Assembly: GCF_013166655.1 (NCBI RefSeq) | Contig: NZ_JABKCA010000008.1 | Location: 1-64,000, forward strand | Direction: 5' to 3' | DNA length: 64,000 nt | Source: Lentimicrobium sp. L6 | GTDB taxonomy: Bacteria > Bacteroidota > Bacteroidia > Bacteroidales > UBA12170 | Position numbers and translations under genes: made by a program | Shown here: positions 25,991-36,200 of the stretch, piece after piece | Numbering within the stretch: the first letter of the stretch is position 1 | Layout: every line of letters starts with the position of its first letter | Notes under the pieces: generated by a model | Database searches by the model: none | The model's input: the letters and a program-made list of their open reading frames with translations, nothing else | What the model was told of the DNA's origin: nothing

Positions 25991-28309
25991 ATGATGAAAA
26001 ATTACTTGAGTATCCTTGCATTATTTTTATCGCTAACTGTGTTTGGCCAAAATGATGCATATTATTCCTTAGATAAATATCTCCAAGAAAAAGGAGAAGC
26101 ATTTGTCAAAATTAACACCAATTCCTCTAAAGATATTATCAATTTGGCACCGCTAATGTCAATTGATGAAGTTGATGGAGATGCAGTTTATGCTTATATG
26201 TATGAAAAAGGCTTTGCTGGATTTCAGGAGCTGGGTTTAAGTTTTGAAATTTTACAAAAGCCTGGCGAATTATTTATTCCAAAAATGTATGACGGTATTA
26301 ACAAAGAAGCTTACGAATGGGATGCTTATCCTACTTATGAGGCCTATGTTGAAATGATGTATGAGTTTGCTACAAACTATCCTGATATTTGTGAAGTATT
26401 TAGTATTGGAACTTCAGAGGAAGGTCGTGAAATTCTTTTTGCAAAGATTTCTGATAATGTTTCTACTAGTGAACCTGAAGGGCAATTCATGTATACAGGA
26501 ACTATCCATGGTGATGAAACAGCAGGGTTTGTATTGTTTTTGAGGTTAATAGATTACTTGACTTCAAATTATGGAACTGATGCAGAAGTTACTGAATTAG
26601 TGAATAACTTGGAGATATGGGTTAATCCAGCAGCCAATCCAGATGGAACTTATTATGGCGGAAATAATAGTGTATTCGGTGCAAGAAGAGCCAATGCTAA
26701 TAATGTAGACTTAAATAGAAATTATCATGATCCTAATCCTGCTTATGGTGAACATCCAGATGGTAATGAATATCAGGCAGAAACTGAGGCTTTTATGGCT
26801 TTAGCTGATGAGCAGAATTTTGTTATGGCTGCAACTACACATGGAGGTGCAGAAGTATTAAACTACCCATGGGATACTTGGAATTTACATACGGCAGATG
26901 ATGCGTGGTGGGTTTTTGTATGTCGTGAATATGCTGATACTTGTCATGCTTTTGCTCCTTCTAACTATATGAATCAATTTGATAATGGTATTACTCATGG
27001 TTATTCATGGTATCCAACACATGGTTCTCGTCAAGATTATATGAACTATTTCCATCATTGTAGAGAGGTGACTCTAGAGATATCTGATACTAAATTGATT
27101 CCGGAAAGTCAATTAGAAAATCATTGGGTTTATAATAAAAGATCTATGATTAATTATATGAAGCAAATGTATTATGGTGTTCAAGGTATCATTACTGATA
27201 GTATCACCGAAGAACCTCTAGTAGCAAAAGTAGAAATCCTTGATCATGATGAGTTAAATTCATTCGTGTACTCTAGAGATGGATTAGGAAATTATCACCG
27301 TTTAGTAAAAGCCGGCACCTATGATTTCAAATTTTCTGCTGAAGGATATCTTCCTAAGACATTTATTGGTGTTGAAGCTGAAGACTATGAATCTACCATA
27401 TTGAATGTTCAATTGGTAAGTGCGACTTTAACGGCTGATTTTTCTGCGGATCAAGTTCTAGTAGCAGCTGGTTCAACTGTTCAGTTTTCTGAAGATTGTT
27501 GGGGAGAGCCAGATACCTATTCTTGGACTTTTGAAGGAGGAACACCTGCTACATCCACAGAAGCAAATCCTCAAGTAATCTATAATGAAGTTGGAATATT
27601 TGATGTTTCTTTAGTGATAACTAAGGGTAGTGATATACAATCTATTTCTAAGGAAGAATATATTTCTGTTAACGAAGAATATATAATTGAAGATGGTGGT
27701 GTTACTACTTGTAGTGGTTTGTTTTTGGATAATGGTGGCTTAGACGCTAATTATAGTGCTAACCTAGATTATATCTACACTATTTATGGTTCAGAAGATG
27801 CTGAAACGGCTATCCTTTCTGTTGATTTTACCAGTTTTGCAGTGGAGTATCATGCCAGTTGTAACTATGATTACCTTGAGATTTATGACGGACCTAATAC
27901 CACCTCTGAATTCATTGGTAAATATTGTGGAACTGATAATCCAGGGACAGTGATAAGTACTCATCCTGAAAATGCACTTACATTTGTTTTTCATTCTGAT
28001 GGTTCTCAAGAGGATGCTGGATGGACTGCCGCCATTAGTTGCACTATTATTGACCAGATTAGTTTGGTTGATGCTCAGGATGCCTTAAAGATTTATCCAA
28101 ACCCTGTTAATAATGGATGGTTACATATCGAACTAAACCAAGGTATTAATGAGATCAATATGTATAATTTAAGTGGTCAAGAAATAAAAACTTGGAATAC
28201 TTCAGGAACGAAACAAAACATTAATATTTCAGCAATAGAAGCTGGAGTTTATTTATTAACTGTAAAATCTAATGATGCTGTTTATCATCAGAAGGTCAAG
28301 GTTCAATAA
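25991..28309 (+). CDS. Secreted M14 zinc carboxypeptidase with PKD, CUB and T9SS sorting domain
   Basis: A 772-aa protein with a signal peptide (ending VFGQ). The peptidase domain (about 110-400) contains the zinc ligands HGDE (near 172) and the later THGGAE His (near 284), the substrate-binding NPDGTYY and VDLNRNYH segments, and the catalytic Glu in REVTLEIS (near 363). It is followed by a carboxypeptidase-regulatory-like domain, a PKD domain (SADQVLVAAGSTVQFSE, YSWTFEGGTPA), a CUB-like domain (YDYLEIYDGPN, near 630) and a C-terminal T9SS sorting domain starting IYPNPVNNGWL. So it is exported across the outer membrane and degrades peptides outside the cell. Monocistronic; a hairpin follows. 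Confidence 0.92.
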   Translation: MMKNYLSILALFLSLTVFGQNDAYYSLDKYLQEKGEAFVKINTNSSKDIINLAPLMSIDEVDGDAVYAYMYEKGFAGFQELGLSFEILQKPGELFIPKMYDGINKEAYEWDAYPTYEAYVEMMYEFATNYPDICEVFSIGTSEEGREILFAKISDNVSTSEPEGQFMYTGTIHGDETAGFVLFLRLIDYLTSNYGTDAEVTELVNNLEIWVNPAANPDGTYYGGNNSVFGARRANANNVDLNRNYHDPNPAYGEHPDGNEYQAETEAFMALADEQNFVMAATTHGGAEVLNYPWDTWNLHTADDAWWVFVCREYADTCHAFAPSNYMNQFDNGITHGYSWYPTHGSRQDYMNYFHHCREVTLEISDTKLIPESQLENHWVYNKRSMINYMKQMYYGVQGIITDSITEEPLVAKVEILDHDELNSFVYSRDGLGNYHRLVKAGTYDFKFSAEGYLPKTFIGVEAEDYESTILNVQLVSATLTADFSADQVLVAAGSTVQFSEDCWGEPDTYSWTFEGGTPATSTEANPQVIYNEVGIFDVSLVITKGSDIQSISKEEYISVNEEYIIEDGGVTTCSGLFLDNGGLDANYSANLDYIYTIYGSEDAETAILSVDFTSFAVEYHASCNYDYLEIYDGPNTTSEFIGKYCGTDNPGTVISTHPENALTFVFHSDGSQEDAGWTAAISCTIIDQISLVDAQDALKIYPNPVNNGWLHIELNQGINEINMYNLSGQEIKTWNTSGTKQNINISAIEAGVYLLTVKSNDAVYHQKVKVQ

Positions 28310-28327
28310 TTAGCTTTAATATATTTT

Positions 28328-28363
28328 AAAAGGGGTTTTCTTATCGGAAAGCTCCTTTTTTTT
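28328..28363 (+). terminator. Intrinsic terminator after the M14 carboxypeptidase gene
   Basis: Imperfect AAAAGGGGTTTTC/GGAAAGCTCCTTTT stem followed by a T-run. Confidence 0.7.
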
Positions 28364-28506
28364 GGTTCATGCTATTTCAGAAAAAAGCAGTTTGAATCAA
28401 TATGCTTTATCTTATTTAACATAGAATCTATATTGCCATACATCCCAAAAGCCTCACTCACTAAAACTTTACTGTTTTTTTACTTTTTATTTCGATTCTC
28501 TTAGTA

Positions 28507-28514
28507 TATCTTTG
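28507..28514 (+). promoter_or_regulatory. -7 box TATCTTTG for the tyrosine-degradation operon
   Basis: Exact TAnnTTTG match followed by C, 32 bp before the hmgA start codon. Confidence 0.6.
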
Positions 28515-28546
28515 CTATTCTTAAAGAATCTAAATTAAAATAACAA

Positions 28547-29704
28547 ATGGCACATTATCATAAGCTTGGGTCAATTCCAAAAAAGAGACATGTTACTTAT
28601 TATAAAGATAACGGCGAACTATATGCTGAGCAGTTGATTTCAAGTGAGGGTTTTTCATCGGAATATACATTAACATATCATCATTATCCACCAACTCTTG
28701 TTACTGAAATAGAGGAGGCTGTTGATGTGAGTCCTGACTTTATGGAATTGGATTTAATGGTTAAAAGAAATTTTAGTGGCTTCGATGTGAAGCCCGGAGG
28801 AGATTTCTTAACTAGCAGACAAGTGGTTTTAGGTAATCAAGACCTTTATATTGCTTTGGCTGCTCCAAATATAAAGGCATCCGGTATTTTCTATAAAAAC
28901 TCTCAAGCCCACGAAATGGTATTTATCCACAAGGGAAAAGGAGTGCTAAAAACTATGTTGGGTCATATTGATTTTGTTCCTGGCGATCATTTGATTATCC
29001 CTAAAGGAATTATATATCAAATGGAATTTGAAGGAGATGACAACCGCCTTTTTATTGTAGAATCTTTTAGCCCATTTCATTTTCCAAAGAGATATTTAAG
29101 TAATTCAGGACAATTATTGGAGAATGCACCCATTTATGAACGTGATATTCGCAGACCAGAGCGCTTAGAATCTATTGATGAATTAGGAGATTACAAAGTG
29201 TTGATAAAGAGAGATGATAAACTATATACCTATCACTATGAATCGCATCCCTTTGATGTGGTTGGCTGGGATGGATGTTACTATCCTTATGCTTTATCAA
29301 TACACGAATTTGAGCCCATTACTGGGCGTATTCACCAACCTCCTCCGGTACATCAAACATGGGAAGCTCATAATTTTGTGACTTGTGCTTTTGTACCCCG
29401 CTTATTCGATTATCATCCTCAGGCGATTCCGGCTCCTTATAATCACGCCAATTTAGATTCCGATGAAGTACTTTATTATGTGGATGGCGATTTTATGAGT
29501 CGTAATAATATTGAAAAGGGGCAGATTACTTTGCATCCAATGGGAGTAGCTCATGGTCCTCATCCTGGAGCAGTGCAAAGGAGCATTGGTCAAAAAGAAA
29601 CACAAGAGCTTGCAGTGATGGTCGATACTTTCAAACCTTTGAAAATCACTAAGCAGGCTTTAAATATTGAAGTTAAAGATTATTATAAAAGCTGGAAAAG
29701 CTAA
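28547..29704 (+). CDS. hmgA: Homogentisate 1,2-dioxygenase
   Basis: A 385-aa cupin-fold non-haem iron enzyme opening the ring of homogentisate to maleylacetoacetate. Recognised by the HYHKLGSIPKKRH start, the AHEMVFIHKGKG cupin segment (near 124), PGDHLIIPKGIIYQ (near 145) and the C-terminal PPPVHQTWEAHNFVTCAF and HPMGVAHGPHPGAV metal-ligand regions (near 262 and 325). It is somewhat shorter than mammalian enzymes but normal for the bacterial branch. First gene of a four-gene cluster; 46 bp to hppD. Confidence 0.95.
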   Translation: MAHYHKLGSIPKKRHVTYYKDNGELYAEQLISSEGFSSEYTLTYHHYPPTLVTEIEEAVDVSPDFMELDLMVKRNFSGFDVKPGGDFLTSRQVVLGNQDLYIALAAPNIKASGIFYKNSQAHEMVFIHKGKGVLKTMLGHIDFVPGDHLIIPKGIIYQMEFEGDDNRLFIVESFSPFHFPKRYLSNSGQLLENAPIYERDIRRPERLESIDELGDYKVLIKRDDKLYTYHYESHPFDVVGWDGCYYPYALSIHEFEPITGRIHQPPPVHQTWEAHNFVTCAFVPRLFDYHPQAIPAPYNHANLDSDEVLYYVDGDFMSRNNIEKGQITLHPMGVAHGPHPGAVQRSIGQKETQELAVMVDTFKPLKITKQALNIEVKDYYKSWKS

Positions 29705-29750
29705 GGGCAAAAGCAATAAGCTAAAAACTATTTAAACAAAAACTAAAATA

Positions 29751-30845
29751 ATGGACAATACATGTATTCCTTTGAATGGAACTGATTATGTAGAATTTTA
29801 TGTGGGTAATGCCAAACAAGCTGCTCATTTTTATCAAACGGCCTTTGGCTTTCAGCCAATTGCTTATGCTGGATTGGAAACTGGATTAACCGATCGCTCA
29901 TCTTACGTTTTACGTCAAGGAAAATTAACTATTGTTTTAACTGCTTCACTAAAAAAAGATGGGGAAGTAGCTGAACATCATAAACTTCATGGCGATGGTG
30001 TAAAAGTAATTGCTTTAAATGTAGATAATGCTAGGGTGGCCTTTACCGAAACAATGTATAGGGGAGCTAAAGCACATTATGCACCAAAAGTAGAAAAAGA
30101 TGAGGAGGGTGAAGTAGTACTTTCTGCCATCAAGACCTATGGTGAGACAGTGCATGTTTTTGTTGATCGGACTAAGTATTCTGGACCATTTCTACCTGGA
30201 TATAAGAAATGGGAGCCCAAATATCAACCTAAGGATACAGGATTGCTATATGTAGATCATATTGTAGGTAATGTAAATTGGAATGAGATGGATAAAACAG
30301 CTCGTTATTATGAAGATATTTTTGGATTTACTCAGTTGATTTCTTTTGATGATAAAGACATTTCAACTGAATACACTGCCTTAAAATCTAAGGTGATGAG
30401 TAATGATAATTTCAAAGTGAAATTCCCAATTAATGAGCCAGCTATCGGCTTGAAAAAATCACAGATTGAAGAATTTCTTGATTTCTATTATGGGCCTGGT
30501 CCACAGCATGTCGCTATGGCAACTAATGATATTATTGCAACTATTGCTGATTTAAAAAGTAGAGGGGTGGAATTTCTTCAGGTACCTGATAGCTATTACG
30601 ATACAGTAATGGACAGAGTTGGAGAGATTGAAGAAGATTTAGAAGAATTAAAGAAACTAAACATCCTCATCGACAGAGATGATGAAGGATATTTATTACA
30701 GTTATTCACCAAGCCAGTTCAAGATCGTCCAACTTTCTTCTTTGAGATTATTCAAAGAAAAGGAGCCAAATCTTTCGGAAAAGGAAACTTTAAAGCCCTT
30801 TTTGAATCGATTGAGCTAGAACAAGGAAATAGAGGAACTTTATAA
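29751..30845 (+). CDS. hppD: 4-hydroxyphenylpyruvate dioxygenase
   Basis: A 364-aa enzyme converting 4-hydroxyphenylpyruvate to homogentisate. It consists of two vicinal-oxygen-chelate domains: the first from residue 6 (GTDYVEFYVGNAKQAAHFY) and the second from about 165 (LLYVDHIVGNV). The three iron ligands are visible as the His in VDHIVGNV, the His in GPGPQHVAMAT (near 248) and the Glu in TFFFEIIQRKG (near 337). Length is normal. It acts just before HmgA; the gene follows hmgA in the same direction. Confidence 0.96.
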   Translation: MDNTCIPLNGTDYVEFYVGNAKQAAHFYQTAFGFQPIAYAGLETGLTDRSSYVLRQGKLTIVLTASLKKDGEVAEHHKLHGDGVKVIALNVDNARVAFTETMYRGAKAHYAPKVEKDEEGEVVLSAIKTYGETVHVFVDRTKYSGPFLPGYKKWEPKYQPKDTGLLYVDHIVGNVNWNEMDKTARYYEDIFGFTQLISFDDKDISTEYTALKSKVMSNDNFKVKFPINEPAIGLKKSQIEEFLDFYYGPGPQHVAMATNDIIATIADLKSRGVEFLQVPDSYYDTVMDRVGEIEEDLEELKKLNILIDRDDEGYLLQLFTKPVQDRPTFFFEIIQRKGAKSFGKGNFKALFESIELEQGNRGTL

Positions 30846-30952
30846 ACAATACTCTTTGGAATCTGTTGCCAAGAGAAACTAATGTTTCTAAACTATTTGG
30901 TACTACTGATTTCTGACTTCAAACTTGATTAAAACACAGAAAATAACAAATA

Positions 30953-32227
30953 ATGGAAAATATATTTAATACAAAAGGATTAAGTTCATGGGTAGATATT
31001 CCCGATGATAGTGATTTCAGTATTCACAATATTCCTTTCGGAGTTTTTACTTATCAAGGAGAAACAAGATGTGGAAGTAGGTTAGGAGATTTTGTTCTAG
31101 ATTTAGCACAATTGGGAGAGGATGGATGGTTCAACGATTTGCCACTTGGAAATGGGACAGTATTTCACAAAACTACTTTAAATCCATTTATGGAATTGGG
31201 TAATGAGAGTTGGACAAGTGTGAGAAATAGAGTTATCGAGCTTTTTCAATCGGCTAATACCGAAATAAGAGATGAAGAAGATATTCATGCAAAATATCTA
31301 ATTCCAATTTCAGATGTTCAGATGGAGATGCCAGTTAAAGTTGGAGATTATACCGACTTTTATAGTAGTATTGAGCATGCCACTAATGTGGGCACTATGT
31401 TCCGCGATCCTGCTAATGCACTTTTCCCAAACTGGAAATATCTTCCAGTAGGTTATCATGGTAGAGCAAGTAGTATTGTGGTAAGTGGTACAGATATTCA
31501 TCGCCCAAAAGGACAAACTCGATTAGATCCTGAACAACCACCAAAATTTGGTGCCAGTCAAAGAGTCGATTTCGAATTGGAAATGGCTTTTATCACTGGT
31601 CAAGGAAATAAATTGGGTGACCATATAACAACAGAAGATGCAGAGAAACACATCTTTGGCATGGTAATATTTAACGATTTATCGGCCAGAGATATTCAAA
31701 CATGGGAATATGTTCCCTTAGGTCCCTTTCTTTCTAAAAACTTTGGGTCTGTAATTTCTCCATGGATAGTAACCCTTGATGCTTTGAAAGCTTATCGTGT
31801 AGCTGGTCCTGTGCAAAATCCAAAAGTGTTTCCCTATTTAGAATATGAAGGAGATAAGAATATTGATATTAATCTCCAAGTTGCTATTCAGCCAGAAAGT
31901 GCTGAGGAATCTGTGGTTTGCAATTCTAATTACAAGTATATGTATTGGAATATGAATCAGCAATTGGCTCATCAAACCATTAATGGTTGCAATGTAAAGC
32001 CAGGAGATATGTATGCTTCTGGTACCATAAGTGGGCCTACTGAAGATTCTTATGGCTCCATGTTAGAATTAGCATGGAAAGGAACTAAACCTTTGAAAAT
32101 GAAAGATGGAACAGAACGAAAGTTTATCCACGATCAAGATACCATCATCATGAGAGCTTTCTGTGAAAAAGATGGACGACGAATTGGTTTCGGTGAAAGT
32201 GTATGTAAAATTTTACCAGCTAAATAA
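30953..32227 (+). CDS. fahA: Fumarylacetoacetase
   Basis: A 424-aa hydrolase splitting fumarylacetoacetate into fumarate and acetoacetate, the last step of tyrosine breakdown. Motifs: DYTDFYSSIEHATNVG (near 126, metal Asp and catalytic His), YHGRASSIVVSG (near 163), the FELEMAFITGQGN metal-binding Glu (near 204), FNDLSARDIQTWEY (near 237) and GTISGPTEDSYGSMLEL (near 355). Length agrees with the family. It is separated from hppD by 107 bp without a clear terminator, so probably the same operon or a secondary start. Confidence 0.96.
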   Translation: MENIFNTKGLSSWVDIPDDSDFSIHNIPFGVFTYQGETRCGSRLGDFVLDLAQLGEDGWFNDLPLGNGTVFHKTTLNPFMELGNESWTSVRNRVIELFQSANTEIRDEEDIHAKYLIPISDVQMEMPVKVGDYTDFYSSIEHATNVGTMFRDPANALFPNWKYLPVGYHGRASSIVVSGTDIHRPKGQTRLDPEQPPKFGASQRVDFELEMAFITGQGNKLGDHITTEDAEKHIFGMVIFNDLSARDIQTWEYVPLGPFLSKNFGSVISPWIVTLDALKAYRVAGPVQNPKVFPYLEYEGDKNIDINLQVAIQPESAEESVVCNSNYKYMYWNMNQQLAHQTINGCNVKPGDMYASGTISGPTEDSYGSMLELAWKGTKPLKMKDGTERKFIHDQDTIIMRAFCEKDGRRIGFGESVCKILPAK

Positions 32228-32248
32228 TTTATTTAAAGACGAATTAGA

Positions 32249-33124
32249 ATGATGACAATAAATCCAAAGGAGAGGAGTGTACAAGAGGTTCATCATGGAC
32301 TTTTGGGTGGAATTGCACCTCGACCTATTGCCTTTGCAAGTACTATTGATAGAGATGGAAATCCAAATTTATCACCATTTAGCTTTTTTAATGCTTTTAG
32401 TGCTAATCCTCCTATTCTAATATTTTCACCAGCTAGAGGAGGGAAAGACAATAAAAACAAACATACTTTTTTCAATATTCAAGAAGTTCCTGAAGTGGTC
32501 ATCAATATGGTGACTTTTGATATGGCTCAGCAGATGAGTTTAGCCAGTTCAAACTATCCCAAAGGGGTTAATGAGTTCGATAAAGCAGGGTTTACCATGC
32601 AGGAGTCAGAGACCATAAAACCATTCAGAGTGAAGGAGTCACCCATACAATATGAATGTAAGGTTCAACAAGTTATTGAGACAGGAACAGAAGGTGGAGC
32701 TGGTAATTTAGTAATTTGTGAAGTGACAAGAATCCATATTGATGAGAATATTCTAGATTATAATGGACATGTAGATCCCAACCTTGCAGATTTAGTAGGT
32801 AGAATGGGAGGGAACTATTATGTGAGAACCATTGGAGATGCTCTTTTTGAAATTCCAAAACCTTTAGCTCATATAGGAATAGGTTTTGATCTATTACCTA
32901 GTTTTATTCGTGATTCTAGAGACTGGAGCCAGCCTGAAAAAGCTCAATTAGCTGGTGTGGAACGATTACCCAATAAAGAAGATTTGAAAGACGAGAATCT
33001 TTCAGAATATGTGAATAATGGATTGACACAAAAAGGGTTGAATCCTATTTGTTATTCTAAAGATTTAATAGCCAATGGTAAGGTGTGGGATGCTTTAGTA
33101 TTTTTGATGAAGCAAAGTCAATGA
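32249..33124 (+). CDS. Flavin reductase-like FMN-binding protein
   Basis: A 291-aa protein of the flavin-reductase split-barrel family: GGIAPRPIAFASTIDRDGN (near 20), LSPFSFFNAFSANPP and SPARGGKDNK (near 55) are the FMN-site segments. The family is often larger than classical flavin reductases in Bacteroidota, with a C-terminal extension as seen here. It lies 21 bp after fahA and is probably the fourth gene of the tyrosine operon; it may supply reduced flavin or carry out a redox step there. Its exact role is unknown. It ends at the shared terminator with the convergent subtilase gene. Confidence 0.85.
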   Translation: MMTINPKERSVQEVHHGLLGGIAPRPIAFASTIDRDGNPNLSPFSFFNAFSANPPILIFSPARGGKDNKNKHTFFNIQEVPEVVINMVTFDMAQQMSLASSNYPKGVNEFDKAGFTMQESETIKPFRVKESPIQYECKVQQVIETGTEGGAGNLVICEVTRIHIDENILDYNGHVDPNLADLVGRMGGNYYVRTIGDALFEIPKPLAHIGIGFDLLPSFIRDSRDWSQPEKAQLAGVERLPNKEDLKDENLSEYVNNGLTQKGLNPICYSKDLIANGKVWDALVFLMKQSQ

Positions 33125-33175
33125 TTGAAAAGTATAAAGTTCAATTTATTTTAAATTTTACTTAATATTTATAAA

Positions 33176-33208
33176 AGGAAAAAAAGCGACTGAAAGAGTC
33201 GCTTTTTT
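33176..33208. terminator. Bidirectional intrinsic terminator
   Basis: AAAAGCGACT/AGTCGCTTTT 10-bp stem with A-run before and T-run after, placed between two convergent genes. Confidence 0.9.
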
Positions 33209-33220
33209 CATGTTCACCAA

Positions 33221-36200
33221 TTAGTTGATAATAATTTTCCTATTGAGGAGCTCTTCATTTTGATGTAAGCGTATCATATAGATACCGGATTCTAGTTGAC
33301 TTGTATTGAAAGTATTTTGATAGTCAGAAAGCTTTCTTTTCATGACTAACCTACCTTCCATATCATAAATCATGACTTCAGTATCTAATATTTCGTTCTG
33401 TGAAATGATAAAATAATCTTGAGCAGGATTAGGATATATATTGACTTCATAAGCTATTTGAGAAGCTTCAAACGACAATTCCTCATTACTGGTACTTACA
33501 TTGATGGTATAATCCTCCACTTCACCATAGCTAAACGACTCACAATATGTAGGTATGGCATTCCATTTCATAGAGACGCGCATCCTGGTTTGGCCAGCAA
33601 ATCCAGCTTTGCTATTGAAACTACCAGAAACCAAAGCACTTGTTAATGCAGAAGCAAATACTTCCTCATCAATATCTGCAAAGTCACCATCTCTATTCCA
33701 ATCAATCCAAACTCTCCAAACCTCATTATAAACAGTACTTGAGAATGCTGGACTTAAACTTATGGTATTGCTTCCAGAGTTTAAATCAATAACATCAGCT
33801 GTATAATCAGAATAGCTGCTTCCGGAACTATTTTTTGTAAAAGAGTTAACTGTCACCTTGCTAATCCACTCATAACTGAAGTTATTACCTTGTGAGCTAC
33901 AATAGTTAATTGGTGCAGCATTTACTGTGATATAATTTGTTTTAGTTTCGTTATCATTTCCTGTGGCATTTGTTGCTACTAAGCTTACAGTATAATTGCC
34001 AGGAGTATTATAAGTGATGCTAGGGTTTTGGGCTGTACTAATAGAAGGTGTGCCTCCAGTGAATGACCAGCTCCATGAGCTAGGATTATGGGTAGAAGCA
34101 TCGGTAAATTGTATGCTTTCTCCAGCATTTATTACTGTTGTTGAAGCCGAAAAAGCAGCAATTGGAGCTAATGGAGCACTAAAAGTTACCGTATAATCTT
34201 CTACTTCACCATAGGAGAAGGTTTCACATGAACTTGGGTTGGCATTATACTTCATAGTAACTCTCATTCTCGTGCTTCCCGTTGCACCATTGTCCACTGT
34301 AAAACTCCCTGCAACAACAGCACTACCATTTCCACTGAAAACTTCCTCTCCAGCATCCTCAAAATCGCCATCCTTATTATAGTCAATCCAAATTTTCCAA
34401 TATTCTGCATAAGTACTACTTTTGAAAGATGGAGTTAAAGTAACAGCTACATTTTCTCCTTGGTTCAGGGAAACAATATCACCTGTAAAATCAGAATATC
34501 CTGTAGCTCCAGAGCTTTTTGTAAAACTACCCATCACTACTTTTGAAATCCACTCATAGCTAAAATCATTTCCTTGGGAATTACAATAAGTAATGGGGGC
34601 TTGACTAACAGATATTAAATTGCTTTTAGTTTCAGTATCACTTCCACTAGCATTTGTGGCTGTTAAAGTAACAGAATATGTGCCAGAAGTTTGATAAGTA
34701 ACGGTTGGATTTTGATCAGTTGAGCTTGAAGGTGTTCCACCAGGAAAACTCCAAGACCAAGCGCCTGGGCCATAGGTTGTTTGATCGGTGAAGCTAATGC
34801 TTTGACCAGTATTGATATTTGTTGCACTTTGGGTAAAGTTAGCCACCGGTGGCTGCGTAGATGCAGTTTTAATTCCGCTAATAATGATAGAGAAATCTTG
34901 ATTTCCACCACTTATGGTTCCATCGTGATCTACAGTAATAGTATAAGAAGCATCAGCAGTAGGATTAGCAATGTATACAACTTCCACATTATCTCTATTG
35001 TTTTCTCCGTTATTGGTAGCGGAAGCAGAAGGAGAACTAGCTGTTAATGACCATGGATAATGAGTGGTTCCGCCATTACTTAACCTTAAATCTAAGTCAT
35101 TTACTAGCATTGCAGTTGTTGGATCTAAAGAATTTGAAGTTGGCGTTCCTGCTACATCTGTCCAAACTATAGTCACCTTAATAGGTTCGTTTCCCTTGGC
35201 AATAACTGTTCTTTGGTAATTTGCACCGTTCGCCAGATTTAACTCGTCCAACACATTTAAACTTTGGTCTTCTGTAATGGTTTGAGCTGCTGTTAGTGTG
35301 TTCATTAATCCCCATCCAAATTGGTAGTCAGGTCCAATATTAGTACCAGCTTCATCGGCAGTATTAATGACAAGTGCTTTTAATGTAGCAGCTTTCATGA
35401 AATTGTTTCCTCCTTTTAAATTATTATAGTGCTCCTGTAATAAGAGGAGGGAACCTGTGGTGGATGGAGATGACATTGAAGTTCCACTTAGTGATTGGTA
35501 ATCAGAGTCATTGTCATCATCTGCTGAATATAAACCAACCCCATTAGCTACGATATCAGGTTTAATTCTACTGTCATCGCAAGGTCCCCAAGAACTAAAG
35601 CTACTCATCACTACGTCAGATACTTGGCTATAGCCACTTGAAATATCTTCGACTGCACCAACTGTCAATATATTTTTAGAGACACTAGAGTGTGAAATAC
35701 AATCGTAAGGCCCATCTTGAGGATAACTACCGTTTGTTGGTCCGTCACCGCGATCGTTACCAGCCGATTTTACAATTAAATAATTAGGAGCGTTGTGTGC
35801 GATAATATCCCAATCTCTCGCTTGTGTATCGTAGAACCCAAAGAGATAATCCTCTTGTGAACTGATACTCGTAGTTCCATACCAAACCCAGCTAGATCCA
35901 TTCCAAGACCATCCTCGACCATATCCATAACTATGATTAGAAACCAGAGCTCCATTAGCTGCTTCTGTAGCCATTTCCGACTCATCACTATTCCAATCGA
36001 AAGCACGCAGTTGCGCTTGAGGGGCCATCCCTTTTGCACTAGAAACTACTCCAGAACCAATTAATGTTCCGGCCACGTGCTGTGCATGATAATGAGTGGT
36101 CGTTGCACCATCGACTTGGGTAACTCTTCCTGTCAATTCCTGATGAGAAGTGCGGATGGCTCCACCATCCCATTCATGGACAGTCATTCCAGAGCCATTA

